From NCBI GenBank assembly GCA_946410085.1, contig CAMJZA010000030.1:1-39726 (forward strand): a stretch of DNA of 39,726 nt, given 5' to 3'. Source of the DNA: an uncultured Treponema sp. GTDB lineage: Bacteria > Spirochaetota > Spirochaetia > Treponematales > Treponemataceae. A program made the position numbers and the translations under genes. Positions 17,981 to 26,016 of this stretch are shown here, piece by piece; position 1 is the first letter of the stretch, and each line of letters begins with the position of its first letter. The notes beneath the pieces were generated by a model that saw only the letters and a program-made list of their open reading frames with translations, was not told the origin of the DNA and searched no databases.

Positions 17981-19573
17981 TTATTTGATCAGGAGTCCGG
18001 CAAATGCCTTGAGCGCCGGTTCCATCTTGTCAGCAAGAACTGCTTTGGCCAGAATCTTTCCGAGCTGGACGCCTTCCTGATCAAAGGAATTGACGTTCCA
18101 CAGGAAGCCCTGGAACATCACCTTGTTCTCATAGTGGGCGAGTAGGGCTCCGAGGCTTTCGGGCGTTACTTCGTCACCGTAAATCAAGCTTGAGGGTCTG
18201 CCGCCGGCGAAGAACTTATTCGGATTCTCATCATTTTTGCCGCAGGAGAAGGCAACGATCTGGGCAACGACGTTTGCGCAGAGCTTTTTCTGGCTCGTCG
18301 AGTCCTGAATGACGACATCCTTGCCCGTCTGTCCCTTCCGGTAGGCGATGAACTGGAGCGGAATGATGTCCGTGCCCTGATGGAGCAGCTGGTAGAAGGA
18401 GTGCTGGCCGTTTGTTCCCGGCTCTCCGAAGATGACCGGCCCGGTCACATAGTCAATCTTCTGGCCGAAGCGGTTTACGCTTTTGCCGTTCGATTCCATG
18501 TCAAGCTGCTGCAGGTGGGCAGGGAATCGGGAAAGCGCCTGCGAGTAGGGAAGCACTGCGGTGGACGGATAGCCCTGTACGTTCCGCTCATACAAGCCGA
18601 TCAGGGCATCCATGAGGGCCGCATTCTTCCGTATATCCTTCTCGGTTGCCTTTTTGTCCTCTTCTGCGGCTCCCCTGAGGAAGGCATCAAAGACATCAGG
18701 ACCGAACGCCAGGCTCAGGATTGCTCCGCCGACTGCCGAGGTCGATGAATAGCGGCCGCCGATGTAGTCGTCCATGAAGAAGGCTGCAAGATAGTCGGGA
18801 CTTTTTGCCAGGGGAGACGTCTCGCTTGTAACGGCGATCATGTGCTTTGAAGGATCCAGTCCTGCCTTCTTGAGGTAGTCATTGACGAATGACTGGTTTG
18901 TCAGCGTTTCGAGCGTTGTTCCGCTCTTGGAAACCAGGATGAAAATCGTCTTTGCAGGATCGAGGGAAGCAAGGACAGAAGCTGCATCATCGGGGTCAAC
19001 GTTTGAGATGAAGTGGGCATCCATCTTGAAGCAGCCCTGTGCCTTTGCCCAGTTCTCAAGTGCGAGGTACATGGCGCGGGGACCCAGGTCGGAGCCGCCG
19101 ATGCCGATCTGGCAGACGCTCGTGTATTTCTCCCCCTTCTCGTTGACCAGCTTACCGGAGTGGACGTCCTTTGCGAAGGCGGCAATTTTCTGCTGCTGCT
19201 CGACGTAGAAGCTCCGCTTGTTTGCGCCGTCTGCAGTGACGTCTTTGCCCAGCTGTCCCCGCGTCAGCTGATGAAGCACCATGCGCTTCTCGCCGAGATT
19301 GATCACCTCTCCGTTGTAGAGGGCTTCATATTTTGCAATGAGGGATGCCTCATCTGCCAGATTCTGGAAAACGTCGATAATCTGGCTGTCAACCTGCTTG
19401 GCGGCATAGTTGTAGGTCAGCCCGCCCCCCATCGGGATTGAACAGGCCGCTATCCGTTTTACTGCGTCCGGACCAGACAGCTCCTGTGCGACTGATACCC
19501 TGCCTTTGAGCGACTGGAGCTTCTTGAAGCTTTCCAGCGTGTCCAGGTTATTCCAAGAGATAGATGTAGCCAT
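17981..19573 (-). CDS. pgi: Glucose-6-phosphate isomerase
   Basis: Pgi interconverts glucose 6-phosphate and fructose 6-phosphate in glycolysis and gluconeogenesis. The 530-residue protein carries the family signatures GIGGSDLGPRAMYLALE near 157, SKSGTT near 215, the catalytic-loop ESNGKSVNRFG and GEPGTNGQHSFYQLLHQGTD near 385, and a C-terminal NVNSFDQEGVQLGK stretch with the active-site Lys. Length and motifs suit the long Pgi form typical of proteobacteria and treponemes. The start has AGAGG five bases upstream, unlike the leaderless genes nearby. It is divergent from the GlsB-type gene and ends in a strong hairpin terminator, so it is probably monocistronic. Confidence 0.97.
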   Translation of the reverse strand: MATSISWNNLDTLESFKKLQSLKGRVSVAQELSGPDAVKRIAACSIPMGGGLTYNYAAKQVDSQIIDVFQNLADEASLIAKYEALYNGEVINLGEKRMVLHQLTRGQLGKDVTADGANKRSFYVEQQQKIAAFAKDVHSGKLVNEKGEKYTSVCQIGIGGSDLGPRAMYLALENWAKAQGCFKMDAHFISNVDPDDAASVLASLDPAKTIFILVSKSGTTLETLTNQSFVNDYLKKAGLDPSKHMIAVTSETSPLAKSPDYLAAFFMDDYIGGRYSSTSAVGGAILSLAFGPDVFDAFLRGAAEEDKKATEKDIRKNAALMDALIGLYERNVQGYPSTAVLPYSQALSRFPAHLQQLDMESNGKSVNRFGQKIDYVTGPVIFGEPGTNGQHSFYQLLHQGTDIIPLQFIAYRKGQTGKDVVIQDSTSQKKLCANVVAQIVAFSCGKNDENPNKFFAGGRPSSLIYGDEVTPESLGALLAHYENKVMFQGFLWNVNSFDQEGVQLGKILAKAVLADKMEPALKAFAGLLIK

Positions 19574-19635
19574 AAAAACCTCTGCTCATGCGAAATTTAT
19601 TCACTGCAACTATATCAAATTTACGGTTTTTATGC

Positions 19636-19641
19636 TATAAT
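19636..19641 (+). promoter_or_regulatory. Extended -10 promoter of the GlsB/YeaQ-type gene
   Basis: TATAAT preceded by TGC (an extended -10) lies 57 bp before the start codon at 19699. No convincing -35 hexamer is present. The resulting leader would be about 50 bases and has its own ribosome binding site. Confidence 0.5.
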
Positions 19642-19698
19642 TTCTCCGAATTCGGAACTGAGTTTTTCAAAAATTTATCTACTCTAATAGGGGGAAAT

Positions 19699-19947
19699 AT
19701 GATAGGTCTTATCATCACTATTTTAGTTGGTGCCCTCGTCGGCTGGCTCGCAGGAATCTTCATGCACAGCTCACATGGCTTCTGGTTCTCAGCCTTGCTT
19801 GGAATCATAGGAGGTGCACTGGGCGGCTGGCTCGCAGGTCTTCTGGGCATCAGCTTCGGCGGTTTCCTGGGACAGGTCATTATCGGCGTAATCGGCACTT
19901 GCATCCTCATCGCAATCTGCCGTGCCGTCATGGGCAAAAAATTCTAA
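19699..19947 (+). CDS. GlsB/YeaQ/YmgE family small membrane protein
   Basis: The 82-residue, glycine-rich protein has three hydrophobic segments with the repeated pattern GALVGWLAG and GALGGWLAG, typical of the 'transglycosylase-associated' GlsB/YeaQ/YmgE family. It sits in the inner membrane. Family members are often stress-induced, but their biochemical role is unknown and the name does not imply enzymatic activity. I chose ATG 19699 because GGGGG lies four bases upstream and the hydrophobic segment starts immediately; the longer frame from 19588 would run through the promoter. Confidence 0.85.
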   Translation: MIGLIITILVGALVGWLAGIFMHSSHGFWFSALLGIIGGALGGWLAGLLGISFGGFLGQVIIGVIGTCILIAICRAVMGKKF

Positions 19948-19961
19948 AAGAATAAACTGAA

Positions 19962-20025
19962 GGGAACGGAAGGTTTTCCGTGATGGTGCGCCTCAGTCCT
20001 GCTCCGTGTATTCCGTTCCCATTTT
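19962..20025 (+). terminator. Long-loop inverted repeat after the GlsB-type gene, probable terminator
   Basis: A perfect 10-bp inverted repeat, GGGAACGGAA (19962-19971) and TTCCGTTCCC (20011-20020), encloses 39 bases and is followed by ATTTTT. It ends the plus-strand gene and, read on the other strand, could serve gtrA, whose stop is at 20040. The long interior could fold further; a small RNA cannot be ruled out. Confidence 0.6.
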
Positions 20026-20039
20026 TCCATTGCGGGGGC

Positions 20040-20480
20040 TTAGCTCGGCTTTTTCCTGAACACGAGCAGCTTTGAGAATACGTAGTTCAGTATGGTGACG
20101 ATGACTGCACATGCAAAGGTCGCAATCCAGTCATTCTGTATGCCGAACACTTTCGGCGGAAGCAGCATCGTCAAGAGCCACATGAGAAACATCTCGATGA
20201 GAAGCGTCGTGATGCGGGCGGACGTAAATTTGACCGCTTCGGCGAGTATATGCGGGTCCCTGCTTTCAAAGACAAATATGCGGTTCATGACATAGGCAAA
20301 GCTGACCCCGGCAATCCAGCGGATGACGACGGCAAGCTGCATCAGGAACGGATTTTCTACGTCGAGAATCAGGCGGAGGACCGCATAGGTCAGCCAGCAG
20401 ACGATCGTCGTCAGTACCCCGACGATGAGATAGAGTATGATTTCCTTGTGCTTTGTGAAAAGGGCTTTCAGTGTATTCAT
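20040..20480 (-). CDS. GtrA family membrane protein
   Basis: The 146-residue protein has four predicted transmembrane helices. It carries the GtrA-type opening FLTKHKEIILYLIVGVLTT-like pattern (helix 1, residues 14-34), the AYVMNRIFVFES motif near 65 and a closing NYVFSKLLVFRKK motif. GtrA-like proteins help move or use polyprenyl-phosphate-linked sugars for surface glycan modification. AAAGGTG lies seven bases upstream of the start, and it begins 21 bp after the DUF6311-like gene, so the two are probably one operon. Confidence 0.88.
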   Translation of the reverse strand: MNTLKALFTKHKEIILYLIVGVLTTIVCWLTYAVLRLILDVENPFLMQLAVVIRWIAGVSFAYVMNRIFVFESRDPHILAEAVKFTSARITTLLIEMFLMWLLTMLLPPKVFGIQNDWIATFACAVIVTILNYVFSKLLVFRKKPS

Positions 20481-20501
20481 GCTTGTTCACCTTTGTATCT
20501 T

Positions 20502-22196
20502 TTATTCACGGTATGTCTTACCGTCTGTCTTGCGGGGAATGCCGAGCGTATACCGGTCATTGATGCTGCATGCTTCCAGCGAATATGTTCTGCAGAGGCC
20601 TTCATCTTCTTTCCTGAAGAGAAAAACGGTATCGCCGGGCGCTTCTGCGAGGCTTGTGCGCAGCAGTTCGTCTTCATCTTTGCGGCCTATCTGATGTACC
20701 GTCCAGAAGCGGTTGACGGTCATCCGGTGCGTTACGGCAAACTGGGCTACGCCGTACAGTTCTTCGCTTTCCAATCCGCTGACGATGCAGATGTGCCTGA
20801 TGTCCCCCCTGTCTGCGATGGAACGCATCAGGGGGCTCCGGGAGAACATATTTTCGTATGAACTGCTCTTTGCATAGCGGCTGTGTCTTGCGAGAATGAG
20901 GGGCGAAAGGTCTATAATCTGCAGGATCAGGCAGACTCCCAGGATTACCGCCTGCAGCCAGGGCCCGTGCTTCCGTACGCTGCCGCTTGTGCGGGCAAAG
21001 AGCCGGATGGCTGCCAGATAGATGCAATAGGAGCAGAGCCAGACCATGCGGCCGGTCGACCGGAAGGTCACGAGGAGTTTGTTTACCGCAGACGGAAGGG
21101 GAACCGTAAACAGCAGCCTGTTTCCGAACGTGACGAGGGGGGAGAGGGCAAAGAGGAATGACAGCCCGGCTGCTGTGGCAAAGGCAAGGGCCTTGTACCT
21201 GTTGTTCAGCAGGCGGGAGCGGGCTTCTTTTCCCCCTGCGGCAGCCAGAATGAGGGCGAATGCGAGCAGCAGGATGATGCCCGGCCCCAGCCAGGCAAAT
21301 CCTTCATACTGGCCGTTTCCGTGGATGGGGAGCGCCGGGAAAAACCGTGAGTATTCGAGGGGGTTCAGGAGGCAGTTCAGGTTTGCACTGAACTCACCGA
21401 CTTCTCCGGCCCCCTTGCCGCGTATGCCACCCTTGAGGCCCCCGAGAAGCCAGGTGACGATGAGTGCCGTGAGGCAGTAGGAAAGGCCGCTTGCGAGGCT
21501 TGTCCTGAGCTTTTTCGTCGTGAGCAGGTCGTAGAGGCAGAACGCAATCAGGGCAAAGAAGCAGGTAACGGCAAAGTAGATGTGAATTCCGACACAGAAA
21601 AAGGCGAGCAGCCCCCAGAAAACCGCCGCCCGTTTCGTGACCCGGTAGCGTTCTTCATGCCAGACAAGCGGGATGAGCGAAGCTGGGACAAGCCACTGGC
21701 CTCCGCCCAGTGACTCATGACCGTAGAGCCGCTGGAGTATTGTCGGTGAAAGGGTAAAGAAGAGCGTTGCAAGGATGGTACAGGCAGTGTCCGGTGAGTA
21801 TTTCCGCACAAGTACGGCTCCCGTGAGGGCTGTCAGCATGAACCCCGCCAGGCCCCAGAGTCCCCAGTACTGGAAGGTCTCGGGCAGGATGGGGGAAAAC
21901 AGCTTGAAAAAGACTGCCGCCAGGGGGATGGAGTCAGTGAAAATGACGGAAATCGATGTCGGGTAGGTCAGCGTATCCGAAAGGCCGACGGGAAAGGTCC
22001 ATCTGCCGTTCCTGTAGCCTTCCCAGCCGATGTAGTGCTGGGACAGGTCTCCGCCGGTAAGCAGCCAGCCGTCATAGCAGGGGTTCAGGATTTTCGTGCC
22101 GTATATGAGGATAAAACACAGTGCACCCAGCAGCAGCGGGATCAGCAGTGTCAAAAGACCCGTGCATTTTTTACTCATAGCATCCGGTTCTCGCAT
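20502..22196 (-). CDS. DUF6311-like multi-pass membrane protein, possible glycosyltransferase
   Basis: The protein of about 564 residues has an N-terminal helix and many further hydrophobic segments. The first extracytoplasmic loop reads LTGGDLSQHYIGWEGYR, followed by WTFPVGLSDTLTYPTSISVIFTDSIPL. This matches my recollection of the DUF6311 family, which has the layout of GT-C glycosyltransferases with an acidic first loop (GGD). A C-terminal soluble part (about 480-564) is present. The likely role is transfer of a polyprenyl-linked sugar to a surface glycan, supported by the co-transcribed GtrA. I chose the start at 22196 because a promoter ends nine bases before it; an ATG at 22178 is in frame. 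The longer frame to 22340 runs through the promoter and repeats. Confidence 0.8.
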   Translation of the reverse strand: MREPDAMSKKCTGLLTLLIPLLLGALCFILIYGTKILNPCYDGWLLTGGDLSQHYIGWEGYRNGRWTFPVGLSDTLTYPTSISVIFTDSIPLAAVFFKLFSPILPETFQYWGLWGLAGFMLTALTGAVLVRKYSPDTACTILATLFFTLSPTILQRLYGHESLGGGQWLVPASLIPLVWHEERYRVTKRAAVFWGLLAFFCVGIHIYFAVTCFFALIAFCLYDLLTTKKLRTSLASGLSYCLTALIVTWLLGGLKGGIRGKGAGEVGEFSANLNCLLNPLEYSRFFPALPIHGNGQYEGFAWLGPGIILLLAFALILAAAGGKEARSRLLNNRYKALAFATAAGLSFLFALSPLVTFGNRLLFTVPLPSAVNKLLVTFRSTGRMVWLCSYCIYLAAIRLFARTSGSVRKHGPWLQAVILGVCLILQIIDLSPLILARHSRYAKSSSYENMFSRSPLMRSIADRGDIRHICIVSGLESEELYGVAQFAVTHRMTVNRFWTVHQIGRKDEDELLRTSLAEAPGDTVFLFRKEDEGLCRTYSLEACSINDRYTLGIPRKTDGKTYRE

Positions 22197-22205
22197 CGTC
22201 GTACC

Positions 22206-22234
22206 AGCATAGCACGTCCGGGCAGATTGGGCAA
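22206..22234 (-). promoter_or_regulatory. Promoter of the DUF6311-gtrA unit, nearly leaderless
   Basis: On the minus strand TTGCCC (22234-22229) and TATGCT (22211-22206) are 17 bp apart, each matching four of six consensus bases. Nine bases separate the -10 from the ATG at 22196. The same TTGCCC -35 is used at aroA. Confidence 0.5.
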
Positions 22235-22300
22235 GAACCGGCGGAATGGCGATATCGGGGACCGGCGGAACGGCGATGCCGGGAACCGGCGGAAAACCGG
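22235..22300 (+). repeat. 24-bp direct repeat, about 2.7 copies, between divergent promoters
   Basis: Units start at 22235, 22259 and 22283 with the shared core ACCGGCGGAA(C/T)GGCGAT. The third copy is cut short. The array fills the space between the outward-facing promoters of the DUF6311 gene and the nucleoside kinase gene. It may be a regulator binding site or simply slippage-derived. Confidence 0.7.
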
Positions 22301-22325
22301 AATGAAGCCTGGCCGAAAAATTACC

Positions 22326-22353
22326 TTGAATTCCTGCCAATATGCCTTATAAT
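22326..22353 (+). promoter_or_regulatory. Promoter of the nucleoside kinase gene, predicted leaderless
   Basis: TTGAAT (22326-22331) and a consensus TATAAT (22348-22353) are 16 bp apart. The ATG at 22360 starts seven bases after the -10 box, where transcription should begin. An in-frame ATG at 22342 would lie inside this promoter. Confidence 0.75.
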
Positions 22354-22359
22354 GGAAGT

Positions 22360-24012
22360 ATGAAGCATTTTAAACTGACATTTCCAGACAATTCTTCTAT
22401 AGAAGTCGAACATGAAATAACTCCGGTGACCCTCCTCAACCGTTTTGAGGACAAGGGAAAGAAAATCCTTGCGGTAAAGGTGAACAACGAACTGTGTTCC
22501 CTCTACAGCCCGATCCGTGTTTCCGCCTGTGTGGAACCGGTGTATGAGGATACGCGGGAAGGAGCAAAGATATACCGCCGCTCCCTCTGCTTTGTCCTCG
22601 GGGCCGCATCCCACAAGATTTTCCCCGGTGCCCGGCTCCTCGTAGGCCACAGCCTGGGCTACGGCTACTACTACACGATAGAGAACGGTCATCCGATCGT
22701 GCAGGAGGAGCTGGACCTTCTGCGGCAGGAGATGCAGCGCATCATCGATAATGACGAGGTGATAAGCACGGATTTCATCTCCTATTCGGAAGCCTGCCAG
22801 CTTTTTGAGCGTCTCGGGCTTACGGAAACCAGAAAGCAGCTGAACTTCCGCTGTCCCGCCTATATCCGCGTGAACCAGCTGGGCGATTTCTCCGACCTCT
22901 ATTTCACGCCCCTCGTTGCGAGTACGGGCATGCTCAAGGTTTTTGACCTGATGCTCTACAAGGAGGGATTCCTGCTCCGCTTCCCCAAGCATACGGAACC
23001 GGACCGCCTGCCGCCCTTTGAAGACCAGCCCAAGCTCTTTGAGATATACCGCCGCTACAAGAACTGGGGCAAGCGGCTCAACGTGACTTCTGCCGCCTCG
23101 CTCAACGAGCTGATTCATGACCGGAAGGTCAACAGCTTCATCGATATAACGGAAACCCTGCAGACCAAGTGCATGTCGGACATCGCCGAGCAGATTCATC
23201 AGCGCTCGTCTGCCCGCGTCGTCCTCATTGCAGGGCCGTCCTCGTCAGGTAAGACGACGACAAGCAAGAAGCTGGGCCTGCAGCTGGAGGCAATCGGCTA
23301 TGTCCCCAAGATAATCAGCCTGGACTCCTACTACCTGAGCCGCGACAAGACTCCGAAGGATGAAAACGGCAACTACGACTACGAATGCCTTGAGGCGCTC
23401 GACGTGGAACTGCTTAACCGGAACCTGATAGACCTCTTTGACGGCAAGACCGTGCAGCTGCCCTCGTATGACTTCCACAAGGGCCTGAGTTACTTTAAGG
23501 GCGACACGATGAAGCTCGAGGAGAACGACATCCTCGTCATGGAAGGCATTCACGGACTCAACGACAAGCTGACCCCGCTCGTTCCCGCCGACAAGAAATT
23601 CAAGATTTACCTGTCTGCCTTAACCCAGCTGAACCTCGACGACCACAACCGGATTTCGACGAGCGACAACCGCCTTATCCGCCGCATTGTCCGCGATTCC
23701 CAGTTCCGGGGCAAGAGCGCTGCGGACACGATTGCGATGTGGGAGAGCGTGCAGAAAGGCGAACGGCTGCACATCTTCCCCTTCCAGAACAATGCGGATG
23801 CAATGCTGAACACTGCGCTTGATTACGAGATTCCCGTCCTCAAGGTCTATGCGGAACCGCTGCTGCGCTGCGTTACGCCCCTGCAGCCTGAGTACAGCGA
23901 AGCCGACCGGCTCCTGCAGTTCCTGAGCTACTTCTCGACGATTCCTGCAACTGCCGTTCCGAACCGTTCGATTATCCGCGAGTTCATCGGAGGTTCGGCC
24001 TTCCACTATTGA
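22360..24012 (+). CDS. Uridine kinase-type nucleoside kinase with N-terminal TGS/ThrRS-like domains
   Basis: The 550-residue protein has three parts. An N-terminal ubiquitin-like TGS segment (about 1-60) is followed by a region resembling the second additional domain of threonyl-tRNA synthetase (about 60-220), with HKIFPGARLLVGHSLGYGYYY. A C-terminal uridine kinase/phosphoribulokinase domain has the P-loop GPSSSGKT (292-299) and SLDSYY and MEGIHGLND motifs. This architecture is known from spirochaetes and Thermotoga-like bacteria and is usually annotated as uridine kinase or nucleoside kinase; the true substrate is uncertain. It overlaps the convergent glycosyltransferase gene by seven bases. 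The start was set by the promoter. Confidence 0.88.
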   Translation: MKHFKLTFPDNSSIEVEHEITPVTLLNRFEDKGKKILAVKVNNELCSLYSPIRVSACVEPVYEDTREGAKIYRRSLCFVLGAASHKIFPGARLLVGHSLGYGYYYTIENGHPIVQEELDLLRQEMQRIIDNDEVISTDFISYSEACQLFERLGLTETRKQLNFRCPAYIRVNQLGDFSDLYFTPLVASTGMLKVFDLMLYKEGFLLRFPKHTEPDRLPPFEDQPKLFEIYRRYKNWGKRLNVTSAASLNELIHDRKVNSFIDITETLQTKCMSDIAEQIHQRSSARVVLIAGPSSSGKTTTSKKLGLQLEAIGYVPKIISLDSYYLSRDKTPKDENGNYDYECLEALDVELLNRNLIDLFDGKTVQLPSYDFHKGLSYFKGDTMKLEENDILVMEGIHGLNDKLTPLVPADKKFKIYLSALTQLNLDDHNRISTSDNRLIRRIVRDSQFRGKSAADTIAMWESVQKGERLHIFPFQNNADAMLNTALDYEIPVLKVYAEPLLRCVTPLQPEYSEADRLLQFLSYFSTIPATAVPNRSIIREFIGGSAFHY

Positions 24013-26015
24013 TCCTGAGGAAGCCGGGGAGTTTCACCTGCCTTTACAATCCGGTAAAGGCAGAAGTCCCCGTTTGAAAAGGCTTCCTCAAGATGTATTC
24101 CCCGGGGGAGCTCGTAGTCCGCTGTATCGAGCGGCAGGGCGGGCGTTTGCCCCGAATAGCTGAGGATGCAGTCACAGCGGCTGAGCTGGACGTTGAATTC
24201 CGCTGTTTCCGTTTCGTAGGCTTCACTGATGCGGCCGGTCGCCAGGTAGAGGACCCGGGGCTTAAAGAAGAGGATCCGCTCATGTAAAGCCGTGTACTCC
24301 TGTACCGCAGCATAGGCTTCTTGTGCCGGTATGCTGAAGGCCTGGTAGTTGCCGTCCCTTTTCCGCCGCACATTCCTGACGTCAAGATATGCCATGACAC
24401 AGAAAAAGATGCAGAAAATCAGCAGTGCGAAGCGTGCATAGCATCGTTTCAGTTCCGTTTCCTGCAGTCCTTCAAAGCCGTATACTGCGAACAGCAGCAT
24501 GAAGGGCAGGATGGGGAAGAGAAAGCGGAAATCCTGCGGACCGGGCCAGAGGATGTAGAGGGCAAGCAGGCCCAGGCTGAAAATACTGCATATCACTTCT
24601 TCCGGGGCTTTCCTGCGTATACCGGACACGATGAGGGGGAGCGACACAAGGTAGGCTGCAATGCAGATGAGCCGGGGGCAGAGCCCGTAGCAGCTGAAAA
24701 AATCGTTGAAGAAGAAGGGGTAGTACAGGCAGTTGTACAGCAGCCCCTTCAGGGAAAAATCATCCAGAAAGCCCAGGTCTGTCCGTCCCTGACTTTCGGG
24801 AGCCAGGTGCCGGTACAGAATATATGAGAGGACGAATGCGGCGTAGAAAACCAGATGCACAAAGATGGATTTTGCACGAAGGGCCTCTGTCCAGGTACGG
24901 ATGAGGGCCTGTGCCGTGCAGGGCCGTCTGGGGCAGAAGCGCTTCAGCAAAAGCAGCAGTTCAATGCTGATGAATGTCAGCAGGATAACCAGGCCCTGAA
25001 AGCGGATGCTGCAGGCAAGGGTTACGCACAGGCCCGCAGCGGCGGCGGCAAGGCACTGTTTCCCTGCACCGTTGTCTTCCGCAAAGGCCTCCGAGAAGCA
25101 GCACAGGGATACCGTTGCAACAAGCAGGAAAGGGAGGTCTGACAGGATATTGTTCTGGTAGCTGACGAGTGCAGGACATGCGGCAAGGATGAAGGCGGGA
25201 ACGGCTGCCTTTTCTGCCGGGAAACGCCTGCGGTAGAAGCAGCCGGCCGCTATGATGAAGGCTGCGTGGCAGCATACCATCGGCAGTTTGAGCGCAAGCA
25301 GCTTCATTCCCCAGATCTTGAAGAAGGGGAGCAGGAAGACTGCCGTTCCATAGGGATAGTTCACCTGCGGGCGCTCGGGATTGTCGCGGCCGCTTGCAAG
25401 GACCTGTGCCTGTGCAATGTATTCAGAAAAATCGCCGCCCCAGGTATGCCCGCGGTCAATGAAGCAGAGGCCGAGGACAAGTGTCAGCAGGACGGGAATC
25501 AGCAGAAGCATGCCGCTGGTCAGGCGTCTGCGTCCGGCCGTCAGTGTCCGGAGTTTCGTGCTGCGTCCGGCCGTTGACAGGACAAGATACAGGACAAGCC
25601 CGGCAAGGGCTATGAGCAGGTGCTTTGTCCGCTCAACGGGAATCGTACAGAGCCAGGCAAAAGCCCAGATGCCCAGGGCCGTAAAGGCCAGATCCCAGCT
25701 GAATGCCTGTATTCTCCGCCATTTGGCGGATATGAACATGATCAGATAGGAAAGCATGCCGGCTGCACCGCAGCTTGCGGTCGTCCTGCCCCAGGAAGAG
25801 AAGCGGGCAAACCAGACCTCCCTCGTCAGGGACCGCCCTGCAAGCAGTTCCCCGAATTGAACGGTGAGCAGCTGCATCCGGGGCAGAAGGAGCAGCAGGC
25901 CTGCCAGACAGGTCACCAGCAGCAGCAGGGGGAGGGCAGGGGAAAAGGCACATTGTCCGATGCGTTTTTTTATGCACGGGGCAGTCTTCCCGTCTGGAAA
26001 ATCGCTGTTTTCCAT
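24006..26015 (-). CDS. GT39/ArnT-like integral membrane glycosyltransferase
   Basis: The 669-residue protein has more than ten hydrophobic segments and the GT-C hallmark of an acidic residue pair in the first large outer loop, DRGHTWGGDFSEYIAQAQ (near 190). It then has YPYGTAVFLLPFFKIWG and a soluble C-terminal tail of about 100 residues. Such proteins transfer sugars from polyprenyl phosphates to lipids or proteins on the outer face of the inner membrane. The exact acceptor is unknown. Its ATG lies one base after the aroA stop with AAGGA upstream, so it is probably coupled to aroA, an odd partnership. Its stop overlaps the convergent kinase gene. Confidence 0.82.
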   Translation of the reverse strand: MENSDFPDGKTAPCIKKRIGQCAFSPALPLLLLVTCLAGLLLLLPRMQLLTVQFGELLAGRSLTREVWFARFSSWGRTTASCGAAGMLSYLIMFISAKWRRIQAFSWDLAFTALGIWAFAWLCTIPVERTKHLLIALAGLVLYLVLSTAGRSTKLRTLTAGRRRLTSGMLLLIPVLLTLVLGLCFIDRGHTWGGDFSEYIAQAQVLASGRDNPERPQVNYPYGTAVFLLPFFKIWGMKLLALKLPMVCCHAAFIIAAGCFYRRRFPAEKAAVPAFILAACPALVSYQNNILSDLPFLLVATVSLCCFSEAFAEDNGAGKQCLAAAAAGLCVTLACSIRFQGLVILLTFISIELLLLLKRFCPRRPCTAQALIRTWTEALRAKSIFVHLVFYAAFVLSYILYRHLAPESQGRTDLGFLDDFSLKGLLYNCLYYPFFFNDFFSCYGLCPRLICIAAYLVSLPLIVSGIRRKAPEEVICSIFSLGLLALYILWPGPQDFRFLFPILPFMLLFAVYGFEGLQETELKRCYARFALLIFCIFFCVMAYLDVRNVRRKRDGNYQAFSIPAQEAYAAVQEYTALHERILFFKPRVLYLATGRISEAYETETAEFNVQLSRCDCILSYSGQTPALPLDTADYELPRGIHLEEAFSNGDFCLYRIVKAGETPRLPQDQ

Positions 26016-26016
26016 C

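Noticed and set aside
22342..22359. Upstream in-frame ATG for the nucleoside kinase
   Set aside because: It lies within the promoter's spacer and -10 region, so it would not be on the transcript. ATG 22360 fits the transcription start.
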